DNA from: Bradyrhizobium ivorense
GTDB lineage: Bacteria; Pseudomonadota; Alphaproteobacteria; Rhizobiales; Xanthobacteraceae
Length of the DNA stretch: 64,000 nt
Direction: 5' to 3'
Assembly (NCBI RefSeq): GCF_900696085.1
Contig: NZ_CAADFC020000028.1
Location: 124,001-188,000, forward strand
In this document: in pieces, positions 35,307 to 44,631 of the stretch
Layout of the letters: each line of letters opens with the position of its first letter
Numbering within the stretch: position 1 is the first letter of the stretch
The notes under the pieces: model-generated
Databases searched by the model: none
The model's input: the letters and a program-made list of their open reading frames with translations, nothing else
Told to the model about the DNA's origin: nothing
Program-made: the position numbers and the translations under genes

Positions 35307-36806
35307 ATGGCCACCGAAACCGCGGCGACGCGCACCGTCCAAGAAGGCGTCTCTGAAACTCGAGAGGTCGATGAATTCGCGGCGCTGCTTAAGCAAAGTT
35401 TCAGGCCGCGAACCGAACGAGCCGCCACCGAAGTTGAAAACGCGATCCAGACGCTGGTTTCACAGGCTCTGGCTGACACGAGCCTCATCAAGTCCGATGT
35501 GCTGGATACCATCGAGGAGATGATCGCCCAACTGGACAAGAAGCTGTCGGCGCAAATGAATGAGGTTCTTCATGCGCCCGAATTTCAGCAGATCGAGAGC
35601 GCGTGGCGAGGTCTGAAGTATCTGGTATTCCAATCTGAAACGGACGCGATGCTGAAAATTCGCGTTCTGAACACGTCCAAGAACGAGCTTTATCGACACT
35701 TGCGGCAGTATCCCAACGCCGCTTGGGACCAAAGTTCGCTATTCAAGAAAGTGTATGAAGAGGAATTCGGGCAACTGGGCGGTCACCCGTACGGGTGTCT
35801 GATCGGCGATTTTTACTTTAGTCATTTGCCGACTGACGTGCAGTTGCTGCGAGATCTCAGCAAGATCGCCGGCGCCGCCCATGCGCCATTCTTCGCTGCC
35901 GCGGACTCGACCCTGATGGGAATGGATTCGTGGAACGAATTGATGAATCCGCGGGATCTGAGCAAATTGTTCGACACTCCCGAATACGCGGCATGGAAGT
36001 CGTTGCGGGATTCTGACGATGCAAAATATGTCGGCCTGTGTTTGCCGCGGGTGCTTGCCCGTCTGCCGTACGGCGCCAAGACCGAGCCGGTCGACGAGTT
36101 TGCATTCGAGGAGGATACCGACGGCCACAAGGGCGAGAAATACGCCTGGATGAACGCGGCCTATGCTATGGCGGCCAACATCAATCGCGCCTTCAAGGAG
36201 TACGGATGGTGTGCGCGTATTCGCGGCGTTCAGTCGGGTGGCGAAGTTGAGGATTTGCCCTCCCACACCTTCCCAACCGACGATGGTGGCGTCGACCTGA
36301 AATGTCCGACCGAAATAGCGATCAGCGATCGCCGCGAGGCGGAACTCGCAAAATCAGGTTTGATTCCGCTGATTCATCGCAAGAACACCGATCGGGCCGC
36401 GTTCATAGGTGCGCAATCTCTCTGCAAGCCGAAGGCCTATCAGAATAATCCCGAGGCGACGGCCTCCAGCAATTTGGCATCGCGCTTGCCCTACATGTTC
36501 GCGGTCAGCCGGTTCGCGCACTTCTTGAAGTGCATGGTGCGCGACAAGGTGGGCTCGTACTACGAGAAGGATCAACTGCAGAAGTGGCTGAATAACTGGA
36601 TCATGGAATACGTCGATGGTGATCCGAAGAACTCCAGCGAGACCACCAAGTGCCGAAGGCCGCTGGCCGGCGCCAAGATCACGATCGTGGAGAACGAGGA
36701 GAATCCGGGATACTACTCTGCGACGTTTGAACTGCGGCCGCATTTCCAGCTCGAAGGGATGGATATCGGCCTGCGCCTGGTGTCACGATTACCTGTCGCG
36801 AAGTGA
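35307..36806 (+). CDS. tssC: Type VI secretion contractile sheath large subunit TssC (ImpC/VipB)
   Basis: 499 residues, the usual length. Family marks include APEFQQIESAWRGLKYLV near 90-107, YGCLIGDFYFSH near 155, the block around GVDLKCPTEIAISDRREAELAKSGLIPL near 330-358, and the C-terminal AKITIVENEENPGYYSATFELRPHFQLEGMDIGLRLVSRLP-type end. TssC and TssB form the sheath that contracts around the Hcp tube and is later disassembled by ClpV. Confidence 0.97.
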   Translation: MATETAATRTVQEGVSETREVDEFAALLKQSFRPRTERAATEVENAIQTLVSQALADTSLIKSDVLDTIEEMIAQLDKKLSAQMNEVLHAPEFQQIESAWRGLKYLVFQSETDAMLKIRVLNTSKNELYRHLRQYPNAAWDQSSLFKKVYEEEFGQLGGHPYGCLIGDFYFSHLPTDVQLLRDLSKIAGAAHAPFFAAADSTLMGMDSWNELMNPRDLSKLFDTPEYAAWKSLRDSDDAKYVGLCLPRVLARLPYGAKTEPVDEFAFEEDTDGHKGEKYAWMNAAYAMAANINRAFKEYGWCARIRGVQSGGEVEDLPSHTFPTDDGGVDLKCPTEIAISDRREAELAKSGLIPLIHRKNTDRAAFIGAQSLCKPKAYQNNPEATASSNLASRLPYMFAVSRFAHFLKCMVRDKVGSYYEKDQLQKWLNNWIMEYVDGDPKNSSETTKCRRPLAGAKITIVENEENPGYYSATFELRPHFQLEGMDIGLRLVSRLPVAK

Positions 36807-36922
36807 AATTGCATTGAACGGCTGAGGCCATACGAAGACAAATTTTACAGGGTGCCTTGTCTCGCGTCGGGTCATGGTGACCACCGCGTGCGATGGTGCC
36901 CAGCACCATGGAGGTAATTCAG

Positions 36923-37426
36923 ATGGCTGGCGACATGTTTCTGAAGCTCGACGGAATTAAGGGCGAGTCCATAGATGACGCTAAACCCGCCCACAAGGAC
37001 GAGATCGATATCATCGGTTGGTCCTTTGGAGTAAGCAATCCGGCCTCCTTTGCGCTGGGGCAGGGCGGTCAGCAAAGCAAGCCCACCTTCTCCGATTTTC
37101 ACATCAGCAAGTACGTTGACAAGGCGAGCGCTGCTTTGATGAATGCTGCCGCAACCGGAAAGCACTTCAAGGACGGCAAGATTACGTGCCGCAAGGCTGC
37201 CGGCGAGAGCAAGCTCGAATACCTGATCATCAAGCTGGACGAAGTTCTGATAACGAGCGTGCAGCACAGCGGGTCGGGGTCCGAGCAATACGTTCACGAA
37301 AGTGTAACGCTGACCTGTGGCGCCATCGATTTCACCTACCAGGGTCAGGCAGACATCACCGGCGGCGCGGAAGGCAATTTTGAGTTCACATACGACCTGC
37401 AGAAGCAGACTTCCAATCTTAAATAG
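36923..37426 (+). CDS. hcp: Type VI secretion tube protein Hcp (TssD)
   Basis: 167 residues from the ATG at 36923, which follows the strong GGAGG site seven bases upstream; the longer frame lacks one. Hcp features are clear: MFLKLDGIKGESIDDAHKDEIDI-type start (here DDAKPAHKDEIDIIGWSFGV), FSDFHISKYVDKASAALMNAAATGK at about 55-80, and the terminal strand FEFTYDLQKQTSNLK. It forms stacked hexamer rings as the inner tube and may carry small effectors. It lies between tssC and tssE. Confidence 0.97.
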   Translation: MAGDMFLKLDGIKGESIDDAKPAHKDEIDIIGWSFGVSNPASFALGQGGQQSKPTFSDFHISKYVDKASAALMNAAATGKHFKDGKITCRKAAGESKLEYLIIKLDEVLITSVQHSGSGSEQYVHESVTLTCGAIDFTYQGQADITGGAEGNFEFTYDLQKQTSNLK

Positions 37427-37552
37427 CGGCGCCTGATTCCTGCCATTCAACGTGCATCCTCATCGCAATCACGGCCTCGAGCCGTGTATTGCGGTCTGGA
37501 TCGGAAGCGTTGGACTGCATTCTCGCAATGGGCTGCTGCGGAAAGCGAGGCG

Positions 37553-38098
37553 ATGGCCGACCGAGACATCAAGACTCGTCTCAGCCCACCGCTGATGCAC
37601 GTGTTCCGTTCGGCGCACCTCGCCAAGGACGCCCAGAAGACGGTGGACTTGCGCGATGAAGCCGGCGAACGCGTCATCGCGGGTCGCAGGCTGCGAGCCC
37701 GCCAGGTTATCACAGAGCCCGCGCTCCGCCGCGAGGTCGCCCGCGATCTGGATTCATTGCTCAATACGATCGCGATGGCATCGACAATCGATATGAGCGA
37801 GGTGCCACATGTCCGCAAATCGATCCTCAACTTCGGGATCGCGGATCTGGCCCGCCTCTCGATCGACGAGGCTGCGGTTGATGATATTCCGGAGGAGATC
37901 CGGACCGCGATCCTTAACTACGAACCTCGGCTAGCGCCGTCTTCGTTGCAGATTGAGCGCGATACGACCGTCAACGTGACCGAGCTCAAGGTGCGGTTCG
38001 TCGTTCGGGCCGAGTTGGTGTGTCATCCGGTGCACGTTCCGGTCGAGTTTATCGCCGACGTGATCGACGCCGGAAAAATCGTTATCAATCGTGTGTAG
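37553..38098 (+). CDS. tssE: Type VI secretion baseplate protein TssE (ImpF, gp25-like)
   Basis: 181 residues from the ATG at 37553, preceded by GGAAAGCGAGG; the longer frame is not preferred. The gp25/W-like domain spans about 40-165, with LRREVARDLDSLLNT and VRKSILNFGIADL, then RLAPSSLQIERDTT. TssE belongs to the baseplate wedge. It is five bases from tssF, so the two are translated together. Confidence 0.93.
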   Translation: MADRDIKTRLSPPLMHVFRSAHLAKDAQKTVDLRDEAGERVIAGRRLRARQVITEPALRREVARDLDSLLNTIAMASTIDMSEVPHVRKSILNFGIADLARLSIDEAAVDDIPEEIRTAILNYEPRLAPSSLQIERDTTVNVTELKVRFVVRAELVCHPVHVPVEFIADVIDAGKIVINRV

Positions 38099-38103
38099 CT
38101 TCC

Positions 38104-40068
38104 ATGGACCGAGAATTTCTCGATCTATATAATCGGGAACTTCAGCTGCTTAACGAGCAGGCGCGCGAATTCGCTGGCGAGTATCCGGGTATCGCAGAGC
38201 GGTTGGGCGGCCTCCTCGACGACCGCATTGATCCGATGATAGGCGGTTTGTTGGAGGGGGCTGCTTTTCTGGCAGCGCGTGTACAACTCAAGCTGAAGCA
38301 CGAATTTCCGGAGTTTACCAACAACCTCCTGGAGCAACTGGCGCCACACTACCTTGCCCCAACACCGTCGATGATGCTGACGAAAGTCATCCCGATGTTT
38401 GGTGACAAGGCGTTGCGCGACGGGCGTGCGATCGGCCGCGGAGCTTATCTCGACGCCACCTTTCGCCAGCTCGATCGTCAAATCGCGTGCCGTTACCGGC
38501 TTTGCAGCGATATCGTGGTGTGGCCGTTTGAGCTGACCGGTGCGGAATACTTTCCATCGCCTGCGCCACTCCAGGCGCTCGGCCTTGCGGTTGGTGCCGA
38601 GGGGCTGGCGGGCATGCGGCTGACCTTGACGCATCGCACGACGCCGCGCCTGGAGGATGAGCCGCCCGACGCCGAGGGAATCCACAAGGACGAGATGCAG
38701 TTTGCAGGCTGTGGTACGTCGAATCTGCCGTTCTATTTCATCGGTCCCGAGGCCGATTCGATCGCCCTCTATGAACAGCTGTTTGCTCACTGCAAAGGTA
38801 TCTATTTTCGGTGCCTTGACGAGTTCGGCGACCCGGTAATTCATCGCGCATCGGCGAACTGTCTTGAGCAGATTGGTTTCGAACGCGACGAAAGGTTGTT
38901 TCCGAACGACCATCGCCTTTTCGAGGGATTTGATCTCCTTCGCGAATACTTCATGTTTCCGCGAAAATTCCTCGGCTGCAATCTGACCGCCCTGCGCGAG
39001 GTATTGCCACTGCTGAAGGCCAAGACGGTCGACATCCTCTTTGTGTTCGGCGAAGTCAATGCGCGACTGACCGCCGCGATACGTCCCGAAATGTTCGCGA
39101 TGTATGCAGCGCCCGCCATCAATCTGTTCGAAAAGACCACCGATCGCATCGCGCTCAAATCGAACCAGCACGAGTATCACGTGATACCGGACCGCAGTCA
39201 TTACCTTGACTTCGAACCGCACCGGCTGCTCGATGTCTATGCTCATTTTCCGGGCGGCCAGGACAAGATTCCGGTCCAGCCACTCTATGCGGCATCGCTC
39301 GATGGGTCACAGCATGCGGCGGGTCTTCACTATACGACACGACGGCTGCCGCGGCGGCGTACGGTAGAAGAGAAGCGCACAGGCCTTTCTTCCGACTACG
39401 TCGGGACCGACATGTTCATCTCGCTGAGCGAGCCGAATGTGGACGACAAGCAGGCCTCCGTCGCGGAGCTAAGCGTGCGCGCGTTGTGTTCCAATCGGCA
39501 TCTCACCGAGCATCTGCCGATCGGCGTTGGAGGCGCCGATTTTCGCTTACTCGATGATTTCAGCCTTGATCTTGTATGTGTGGCGGGACCTACGCCTCCA
39601 CGCGAGCCCGTGGTGGCGCAATTGCGAAGCCGGAGCGAAACAGCACACACCGGCACGGTTACGTGGCGGCTCGTCAACTTGCTGAGCACCAATCACCTTG
39701 GCCTGGTCGAGCGCGGCGCTGGTCGCAATGCCCAGGCGCTGCGCGAAACCCTCGCGATGTTCGCGGACATGGCTGACAGCATCACCGAGCGCCGCATTCG
39801 TGGTGTCCGGGATGTTGACAGCCGGCCGATTGTTCGTCGCATTCGCGAGCGCACCGGTATTGGAGTTGCACGGGGTATTGAAATCAGCGTGACGATTGAT
39901 GAGAGGCCGTTCGAAGGCGCCGGCATTTTCCTGCTCGGCGCGGTCCTCGACCGGTTCTTTGCGGAGTATTCCGGGTTCAATCATTTCACTCAGACCGTAG
40001 TCCGCTCCGTCGAGCGCGGTGAGGTCATGCGTTGGCCGCCCCGAATGGGAAAGCGCAGGTCGTTATGA
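38104..40068 (+). CDS. tssF: Type VI secretion baseplate protein TssF (ImpG)
   Basis: 654 residues from the ATG at 38104 (MDREFLDLYNRELQLLNEQAREFAGEYP, the family's standard opening). Other marks are ARVQLKLKHEFPEFTNNLLEQLAPHYLAP-type segment near 50-80, and PVQPLYAAS near 390. It forms the wedge with TssG, TssK and TssE. The tssG ATG lies 20 bases after its stop. Confidence 0.95.
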   Translation: MDREFLDLYNRELQLLNEQAREFAGEYPGIAERLGGLLDDRIDPMIGGLLEGAAFLAARVQLKLKHEFPEFTNNLLEQLAPHYLAPTPSMMLTKVIPMFGDKALRDGRAIGRGAYLDATFRQLDRQIACRYRLCSDIVVWPFELTGAEYFPSPAPLQALGLAVGAEGLAGMRLTLTHRTTPRLEDEPPDAEGIHKDEMQFAGCGTSNLPFYFIGPEADSIALYEQLFAHCKGIYFRCLDEFGDPVIHRASANCLEQIGFERDERLFPNDHRLFEGFDLLREYFMFPRKFLGCNLTALREVLPLLKAKTVDILFVFGEVNARLTAAIRPEMFAMYAAPAINLFEKTTDRIALKSNQHEYHVIPDRSHYLDFEPHRLLDVYAHFPGGQDKIPVQPLYAASLDGSQHAAGLHYTTRRLPRRRTVEEKRTGLSSDYVGTDMFISLSEPNVDDKQASVAELSVRALCSNRHLTEHLPIGVGGADFRLLDDFSLDLVCVAGPTPPREPVVAQLRSRSETAHTGTVTWRLVNLLSTNHLGLVERGAGRNAQALRETLAMFADMADSITERRIRGVRDVDSRPIVRRIRERTGIGVARGIEISVTIDERPFEGAGIFLLGAVLDRFFAEYSGFNHFTQTVVRSVERGEVMRWPPRMGKRRSL

Positions 40069-40087
40069 CGCCAGTACCGAGGTGGCC

Positions 40088-41110
40088 ATGACCTTCCTTC
40101 GAGACCTGCAAGAAGAGCCCTGGCGATTCGATTACTTTGCCGTGTTGCGGCATCTCGAACGCAAGCACAGGGATCGGCCCCGGATCAGCGACAGTGCGGC
40201 GAGGCGGGATGAGTTCGTCGTCTTCGGGCAGGATCCATTCATGGACTTTCCCGCTTCCAACATTGCGCGCGTGGTACAGGCTGAAGACAAGCCGCTAAAG
40301 ATATTTGTCAAGTATCTTGGCCTGTTGGGGCCGCAAGGCGCGTTGCCGCTCGCTATTACCGAAGAAGCGCATCATAACGTGATCGCGCGGGATGACGCCT
40401 TTCCGCGCTTTCTCGATATCTTCAACCACCGTTTCATTCAGCTGTTCTTCCGGGCCTGGGCCGATTCCAGGCCGATCGCTCAGCATGACAGGCCCGAGCA
40501 GGACCGCTTCGTCGCCTATATTGGTTCTGCAATAGGTGTCGGATCGGCACCTTATGGTAACCTTGACAGCGTTCCAGACGCAGCGAAGCTCGGCCTTGCC
40601 GGTCTTCTGGGGGCAAAAGCCAAATCTGCCTCGCGTCTTGCCGCGGCGATCCGAGGCCTGTTCGGCGTCGAAACAGAAGTGGACGAATTCGTCGGTACGC
40701 GGCTGACGATCGAGTCGTCCGAATGGACCATGCTCGGGGCTCGGTATAACATTCTTGGCGGCGACGCACTGCTTGGTCAACGTATCTTCAGCGTGCAGGA
40801 CAAGATCCGGATCAGGATCTTCACAAGAAACCTGGCGCAATACATGCGCTTCCTGCCGACCGGTGATCTGTGCGAGCCGCTGGCTGACCTCGTATTTTTC
40901 TACAATGGTGAGCAACTCGACTGGGACGCGGAACTGGCGATACCGTCGGGCGCAGCGGAGCCGATCCGTTTGGGCCTGTTCGGCCAGCTCGGATGGACCA
41001 CCTGGATGTCGCCAAACTGGACGTTGACGGATGCATTCCGCCGCGACGCGCGTTTTCATCCCGCCGAACGAATGCGACACAAGCGCGCGGGAAGGCGAAG
41101 GGGGAACTGA
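40088..41110 (+). CDS. tssG: Type VI secretion baseplate protein TssG (ImpH)
   Basis: 340 residues from the ATG at 40088 (MTFLRDLQEEPWRFDYFAVLRHLE), with GAGGTGG upstream. Family marks are the FPASNIARV segment, LGLLGPQGALPLAITEEAH at about 78-96 and FNHRFIQLFFRAWADSRP at about 117-134. The last base of its TGA is the first base of the tssH ATG, so translation of the two is coupled. The product belongs to the baseplate wedge. Confidence 0.95.
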   Translation: MTFLRDLQEEPWRFDYFAVLRHLERKHRDRPRISDSAARRDEFVVFGQDPFMDFPASNIARVVQAEDKPLKIFVKYLGLLGPQGALPLAITEEAHHNVIARDDAFPRFLDIFNHRFIQLFFRAWADSRPIAQHDRPEQDRFVAYIGSAIGVGSAPYGNLDSVPDAAKLGLAGLLGAKAKSASRLAAAIRGLFGVETEVDEFVGTRLTIESSEWTMLGARYNILGGDALLGQRIFSVQDKIRIRIFTRNLAQYMRFLPTGDLCEPLADLVFFYNGEQLDWDAELAIPSGAAEPIRLGLFGQLGWTTWMSPNWTLTDAFRRDARFHPAERMRHKRAGRRRGN

Positions 41111-43791
41111 TGGTCGATATCAGTATCGAGGCAGTCGCGGGCAAGCTCAACAGGCTTGGATATGAGGCGTTTTTCAAGGCGCTGCGCCAGGCTAAGGGCG
41201 CCGGCAACCGCAACGTCGAGCTCGCGCATTGGCTAGCCCATATCTTGCAAAGCGAGCGTACCGATATCGGGCTCACGGCGGATCATTTCAAGCTCGATCG
41301 CGGCAGGCTGTCCGCGGACATCACTTCGGTGGTGAACGGCTTCCGCAAGAACGAAACCGAGATGCCGGCGGTCTCGAATACGGTCATGGACGCCCTTGAT
41401 CGCGGTTGGCATTACGCGACGTTGTTCTTCGGGGAAACCCAGATCCGGACCGGCCACATCCTGGTCGGCGTATTGCAATCCCGCGAGCTCACGCGGGCGC
41501 TCGTCAACGTGTCGCCGGAATTCGCAAAGATCTCGGTTGATTTGTTGACCGCCGAGCACCGCAAGATCTGGGCCGGATCCGAAGAGGAAACCTTGCGCCC
41601 GATGGACGGTTCGGGAGCGGTGGCGTCAGGCACGCCGGGAGCCGAGCACGCGGCGGGCGCAAAAGGTACAACGGCTCTTGACCGGTTCTCCCAGGATCTC
41701 ACCGCCAAGGCGCGGTCGGGCGAGATGGACCCAATTCTCGGGCGCGACGACGAGGTCCGGCAAATCATCGACATTCTGATGCGACGGCGTCAGAACAATC
41801 CAATCCTCACCGGCGAGGCGGGAGTTGGAAAAACCGCGGTGGTCGAAGGATTTGCCCAGCGCATCGCGGCGGGGCAGGTGCCGCCGCCACTGCGCAACGT
41901 CAGGCTCTGCGTGCTGGATGTCGGCCTCATGCAGGCGGGCGCCTCGATGAAGGGTGAGTTCGAGCAGCGGCTACGTTCGGTGATCGACGAAGTGCAGCAA
42001 TCGCCAACTCCCATCATCCTCTTCATCGACGAAGCGCATACGCTGATTGGAGCCGGCGGGTCGGCGGGCACCGGCGATGCAGCCAACCTGCTCAAGCCGG
42101 CGTTGGCGCGGGGAACGCTCCGGACGATCGCGGCGACGACCTGGTCGGAATACCGGCAATACATCGAAAAAGATCCGGCGCTGACGCGGCGCTTTCAGCC
42201 CATTCTCATCAACGAGCCGGACATCCAGAAATGCTGCGACATGTTGCGCGGTATCCTGGGTCCGATGGAGAAGCATCATAAGGTGCGGATTTCGGACGCG
42301 GCAATCGTCGCCGCCGTGAGACTGTCGCATCGCTACATTCCTTCGCGTCAGCTGCCGGACAAGGCCGTGAGCCTGCTCGACACCGCTGCGGCGCGCGTGG
42401 CCATCAGCCAGAGCGCAGTCCCCGCGATGATCGAAGATGTGACCTCTTCCGTCGCCGCGCTCGAAGGTGAGAAGGTTGCATTGACCAGCGACGCCGAACT
42501 CGGTGTTCGCAGCGAAACCCGAATCGCCGCAATCGACGCCGAGATCGCGGCGTTGCAGGAGAGATTGGCGGCTCTTGATTCAGGCTGGGCCGCAGAGAAG
42601 GGAATTGTCGACGAGATTGGCAGACTGCGAAGCGGTCTCGATTCGTCCAAAAGTCCTGCCGGCGACAAACCCGCAGGGACCACGCCGGACACGCCATCCG
42701 ACAAGGACGAAGTCCGAAAGCAGCTGCAGGACGCGTTCAGGCGGCTGGAGTCGCGGGATCCCGAAAAGCGGATGGTCTACGCACATGTCGATGAACATGT
42801 TGTTGCGTGCGTGGTCTCCGACTGGACGGGGATTCCCGTCGGGCGAATGCTGAAGGACGAAATCGAGAACGTGCTTCGATTGCCGGAAATTCTGAACCGC
42901 CGCGTGGTCGGGCAATCCCACGGGCTCGCGATGATCGCCCGGCGCATCGAGACCAACCGCGCGCGTCTCGACAATCCGAACAAGCCGATCGGCGTTTTCA
43001 TGCTGTGCGGACCGTCGGGCGTAGGAAAGACCGAAACGGCGCTTGCCCTCGCCGAGGCGCTTTACGGCGGCGAGCAGAACATGATCACCATCAACATGTC
43101 GGAGTTTCAGGAGGCGCATACCGTCTCCTCATTGAAAGGTGCGCCTCCCGGCTATGTTGGCTTCGGGGAAGGTGGTCGCCTCACCGAGGCGGTTCGCAGG
43201 AAACCTTATAGCGTGATCCTGCTCGATGAGGTCGAGAAGGCTCATCCCGATGTTCATGAGATTTTTTTCCAGGTGTTTGACAAGGGGTTCATGGATGATG
43301 GCAATGGCCGGCGAATTGATTTCAAGAATACGCTGATCATTCTGACCACCAACGTCGGTACCGACCTGATCATGGGGCTCTCGGCTGACCCGAAATTCCG
43401 CGAAGATTCCGAAGCATTGGCGAAAGAGCTCAGGCCGGAGCTGCTGAAGGTGTTTCCGCCGGCATTGCTCGGCAGAATGGTCTCGATCCCGTACTATCCG
43501 CTGTCGAACAAGATGTTGAGTGGAATTGTGCAACTCGCCCTGGATCGGATCGGCCGACGTGTCAGCGAGAATCACGAGGCTGCGTTTAGCTACGATCCGG
43601 CTGTTGTCGATCACATCGTGTCGATGTGCAATGATCCCGATTCCGGCGGGCGCATGATCGACAACATCATCAACAACACCTTGCTGCCGGCGATGTCCCG
43701 CGAATTTCTCAAGCGATCTCTTTCCGGCGAGGAGGTAAAGGAGATTTCGGTCTCTATCGAGAATGACGAGTTTGCGTATGCATGGAAGTGA
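41110..43791 (+). CDS. clpV: Type VI secretion AAA+ ATPase TssH (ClpV)
   Basis: 893 residues from the ATG overlapping the tssG stop (TGATG). A ClpN-type domain covers about 1-160. The first AAA module has Walker A GEAGVGKTAVVEG and Walker B ILFIDEAHTLIG; a coiled-coil insert follows near 450-520. The second module has GPSGVGKTETALALAEALYGG and a sensor region before the C-terminal small domain. The long N-terminus and T6SS context mark it as ClpV, which recycles the contracted sheath, rather than ClpB or ClpA. Confidence 0.96.
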   Translation: MVDISIEAVAGKLNRLGYEAFFKALRQAKGAGNRNVELAHWLAHILQSERTDIGLTADHFKLDRGRLSADITSVVNGFRKNETEMPAVSNTVMDALDRGWHYATLFFGETQIRTGHILVGVLQSRELTRALVNVSPEFAKISVDLLTAEHRKIWAGSEEETLRPMDGSGAVASGTPGAEHAAGAKGTTALDRFSQDLTAKARSGEMDPILGRDDEVRQIIDILMRRRQNNPILTGEAGVGKTAVVEGFAQRIAAGQVPPPLRNVRLCVLDVGLMQAGASMKGEFEQRLRSVIDEVQQSPTPIILFIDEAHTLIGAGGSAGTGDAANLLKPALARGTLRTIAATTWSEYRQYIEKDPALTRRFQPILINEPDIQKCCDMLRGILGPMEKHHKVRISDAAIVAAVRLSHRYIPSRQLPDKAVSLLDTAAARVAISQSAVPAMIEDVTSSVAALEGEKVALTSDAELGVRSETRIAAIDAEIAALQERLAALDSGWAAEKGIVDEIGRLRSGLDSSKSPAGDKPAGTTPDTPSDKDEVRKQLQDAFRRLESRDPEKRMVYAHVDEHVVACVVSDWTGIPVGRMLKDEIENVLRLPEILNRRVVGQSHGLAMIARRIETNRARLDNPNKPIGVFMLCGPSGVGKTETALALAEALYGGEQNMITINMSEFQEAHTVSSLKGAPPGYVGFGEGGRLTEAVRRKPYSVILLDEVEKAHPDVHEIFFQVFDKGFMDDGNGRRIDFKNTLIILTTNVGTDLIMGLSADPKFREDSEALAKELRPELLKVFPPALLGRMVSIPYYPLSNKMLSGIVQLALDRIGRRVSENHEAAFSYDPAVVDHIVSMCNDPDSGGRMIDNIINNTLLPAMSREFLKRSLSGEEVKEISVSIENDEFAYAWK

Positions 43792-43856
43792 CAGTCTTTC
43801 GCAACGGGCCGTGACGGCTGCATTTGCGCGATCGCGAGCCAAGCACCGGTGAACAG

Positions 43857-44144
43857 ATGTCCAGAAACCGCTTCGAGCGAGTTGATGAAGTCCAGCCAGA
43901 TGCAATCAGCTTGACGCTTTTCGACAAGGATGGATCCCACATGGGGATCGTGCATTGTCCAAAGACGGCGGCGCCAGACCGGTTGCCGGCGGACATGACA
44001 AGCCAGGAAGGACCCGCCTTGCACGCGCTGGCGACGGCGATCCAACTCGCAAACTCAAAGAAAATACCGATAGTGGTTATCGATCCCGACAACCTGTGGA
44101 ATGCCGAATGGGGCGATCTGTGGCGCTATGAGGAAGAGGCGTAG
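43857..44144 (+). CDS. Small soluble protein downstream of clpV, unknown function
   Basis: 95 residues from the ATG at 43857 (MSRNRFERVDEV); a start further upstream is possible. It has no signal peptide or membrane segment. It carries a central hydrophobic core (LATAIQLANSKKIPIVVIDPDNLW) ending in an acidic tail. I recognise no family. It lies 65 bases after clpV on the same strand, so co-transcription with the T6SS plus arm is likely but a T6SS role is not shown. Confidence 0.6.
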   Translation: MSRNRFERVDEVQPDAISLTLFDKDGSHMGIVHCPKTAAPDRLPADMTSQEGPALHALATAIQLANSKKIPIVVIDPDNLWNAEWGDLWRYEEEA

Positions 44145-44255
44145 TATTCGACGGATGCCGCCGGGTACCCTGGCCAGCAAGGAAAGCGGCGGGCGTGGAC
44201 GAGGGATTATCTTCGCAATACGCACCGGAATCGAGACAAATGGAGGAGGAGCGCT

Positions 44256-44513
44256 GTGAGTGGTTACGTTATTGCGAGAGAGAATTTCAAGGAGGCTGCA
44301 AAGCATGTTTCAGCCGAGACGGATCCTGTCATGTTCAATCTGCTCTCTGGATTGCAGGGCTTGACCGATCAGATCGAGGCAGACTTGCGGTCGCTCCGGA
44401 CCGAACTGCGTGGGCCGCAGCAGGCCCAACCGAGCAAGAGCGCAAAAAAGCCGGTGTCGAAGAAAAAGCCTGCCAAGGCGAGCCGGAAGAACACCAAGAA
44501 GCGGGGTCGTTGA
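44256..44513 (+). CDS. Small protein with histone H1-like lysine-rich tail
   Basis: 85 residues from a GTG at 44256 with a strong GGAGGAGGAG ribosome binding sequence. The first about 55 residues are a mixed helical segment (ARENFKEAAKHVSAETDPVMF, then LTDQIEADLRSLRTEL). The last 30 are almost all Lys, Ala, Ser, Pro and Arg, like histone H1-type or phasin-like tails. The tail could bind DNA or RNA. It ends the plus-strand run that starts with the candidate effector. Confidence 0.65.
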   Translation: MSGYVIARENFKEAAKHVSAETDPVMFNLLSGLQGLTDQIEADLRSLRTELRGPQQAQPSKSAKKPVSKKKPAKASRKNTKKRGR

Positions 44514-44554
44514 GCCAGAGATTGTACTTCTGCAACTGACATGTCCACGTCGTC

Positions 44555-44577
44555 ATGGCCGGGCTTGTCCCGGCCAT
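44555..44577. repeat. REP-type palindrome
   Basis: ATGGCCGGG and CCCGGCCAT form a perfect 9-bp stem around a CTTGT loop. The surrounding sequence (GTCCACGTCGTC before, AAGACGTGGATG after at about 44600) adds a second, longer inverted pair. This is the layout of the short palindromic repeats scattered between genes in Bradyrhizobium and Rhodopseudomonas. It lies between convergent genes and may also end transcription. Confidence 0.6.
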
Positions 44578-44631
44578 CCAGGTCTTTCCCTGCAAGAACA
44601 AGACGTGGATGCCCCCAGGAAAGCCGGTTCG

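Noticed and set aside
38125..39246. A 373-codon minus-strand frame inside tssF
   Set aside because: tssF has the family opening and length. The opposite frame has no motif or ribosome binding site.
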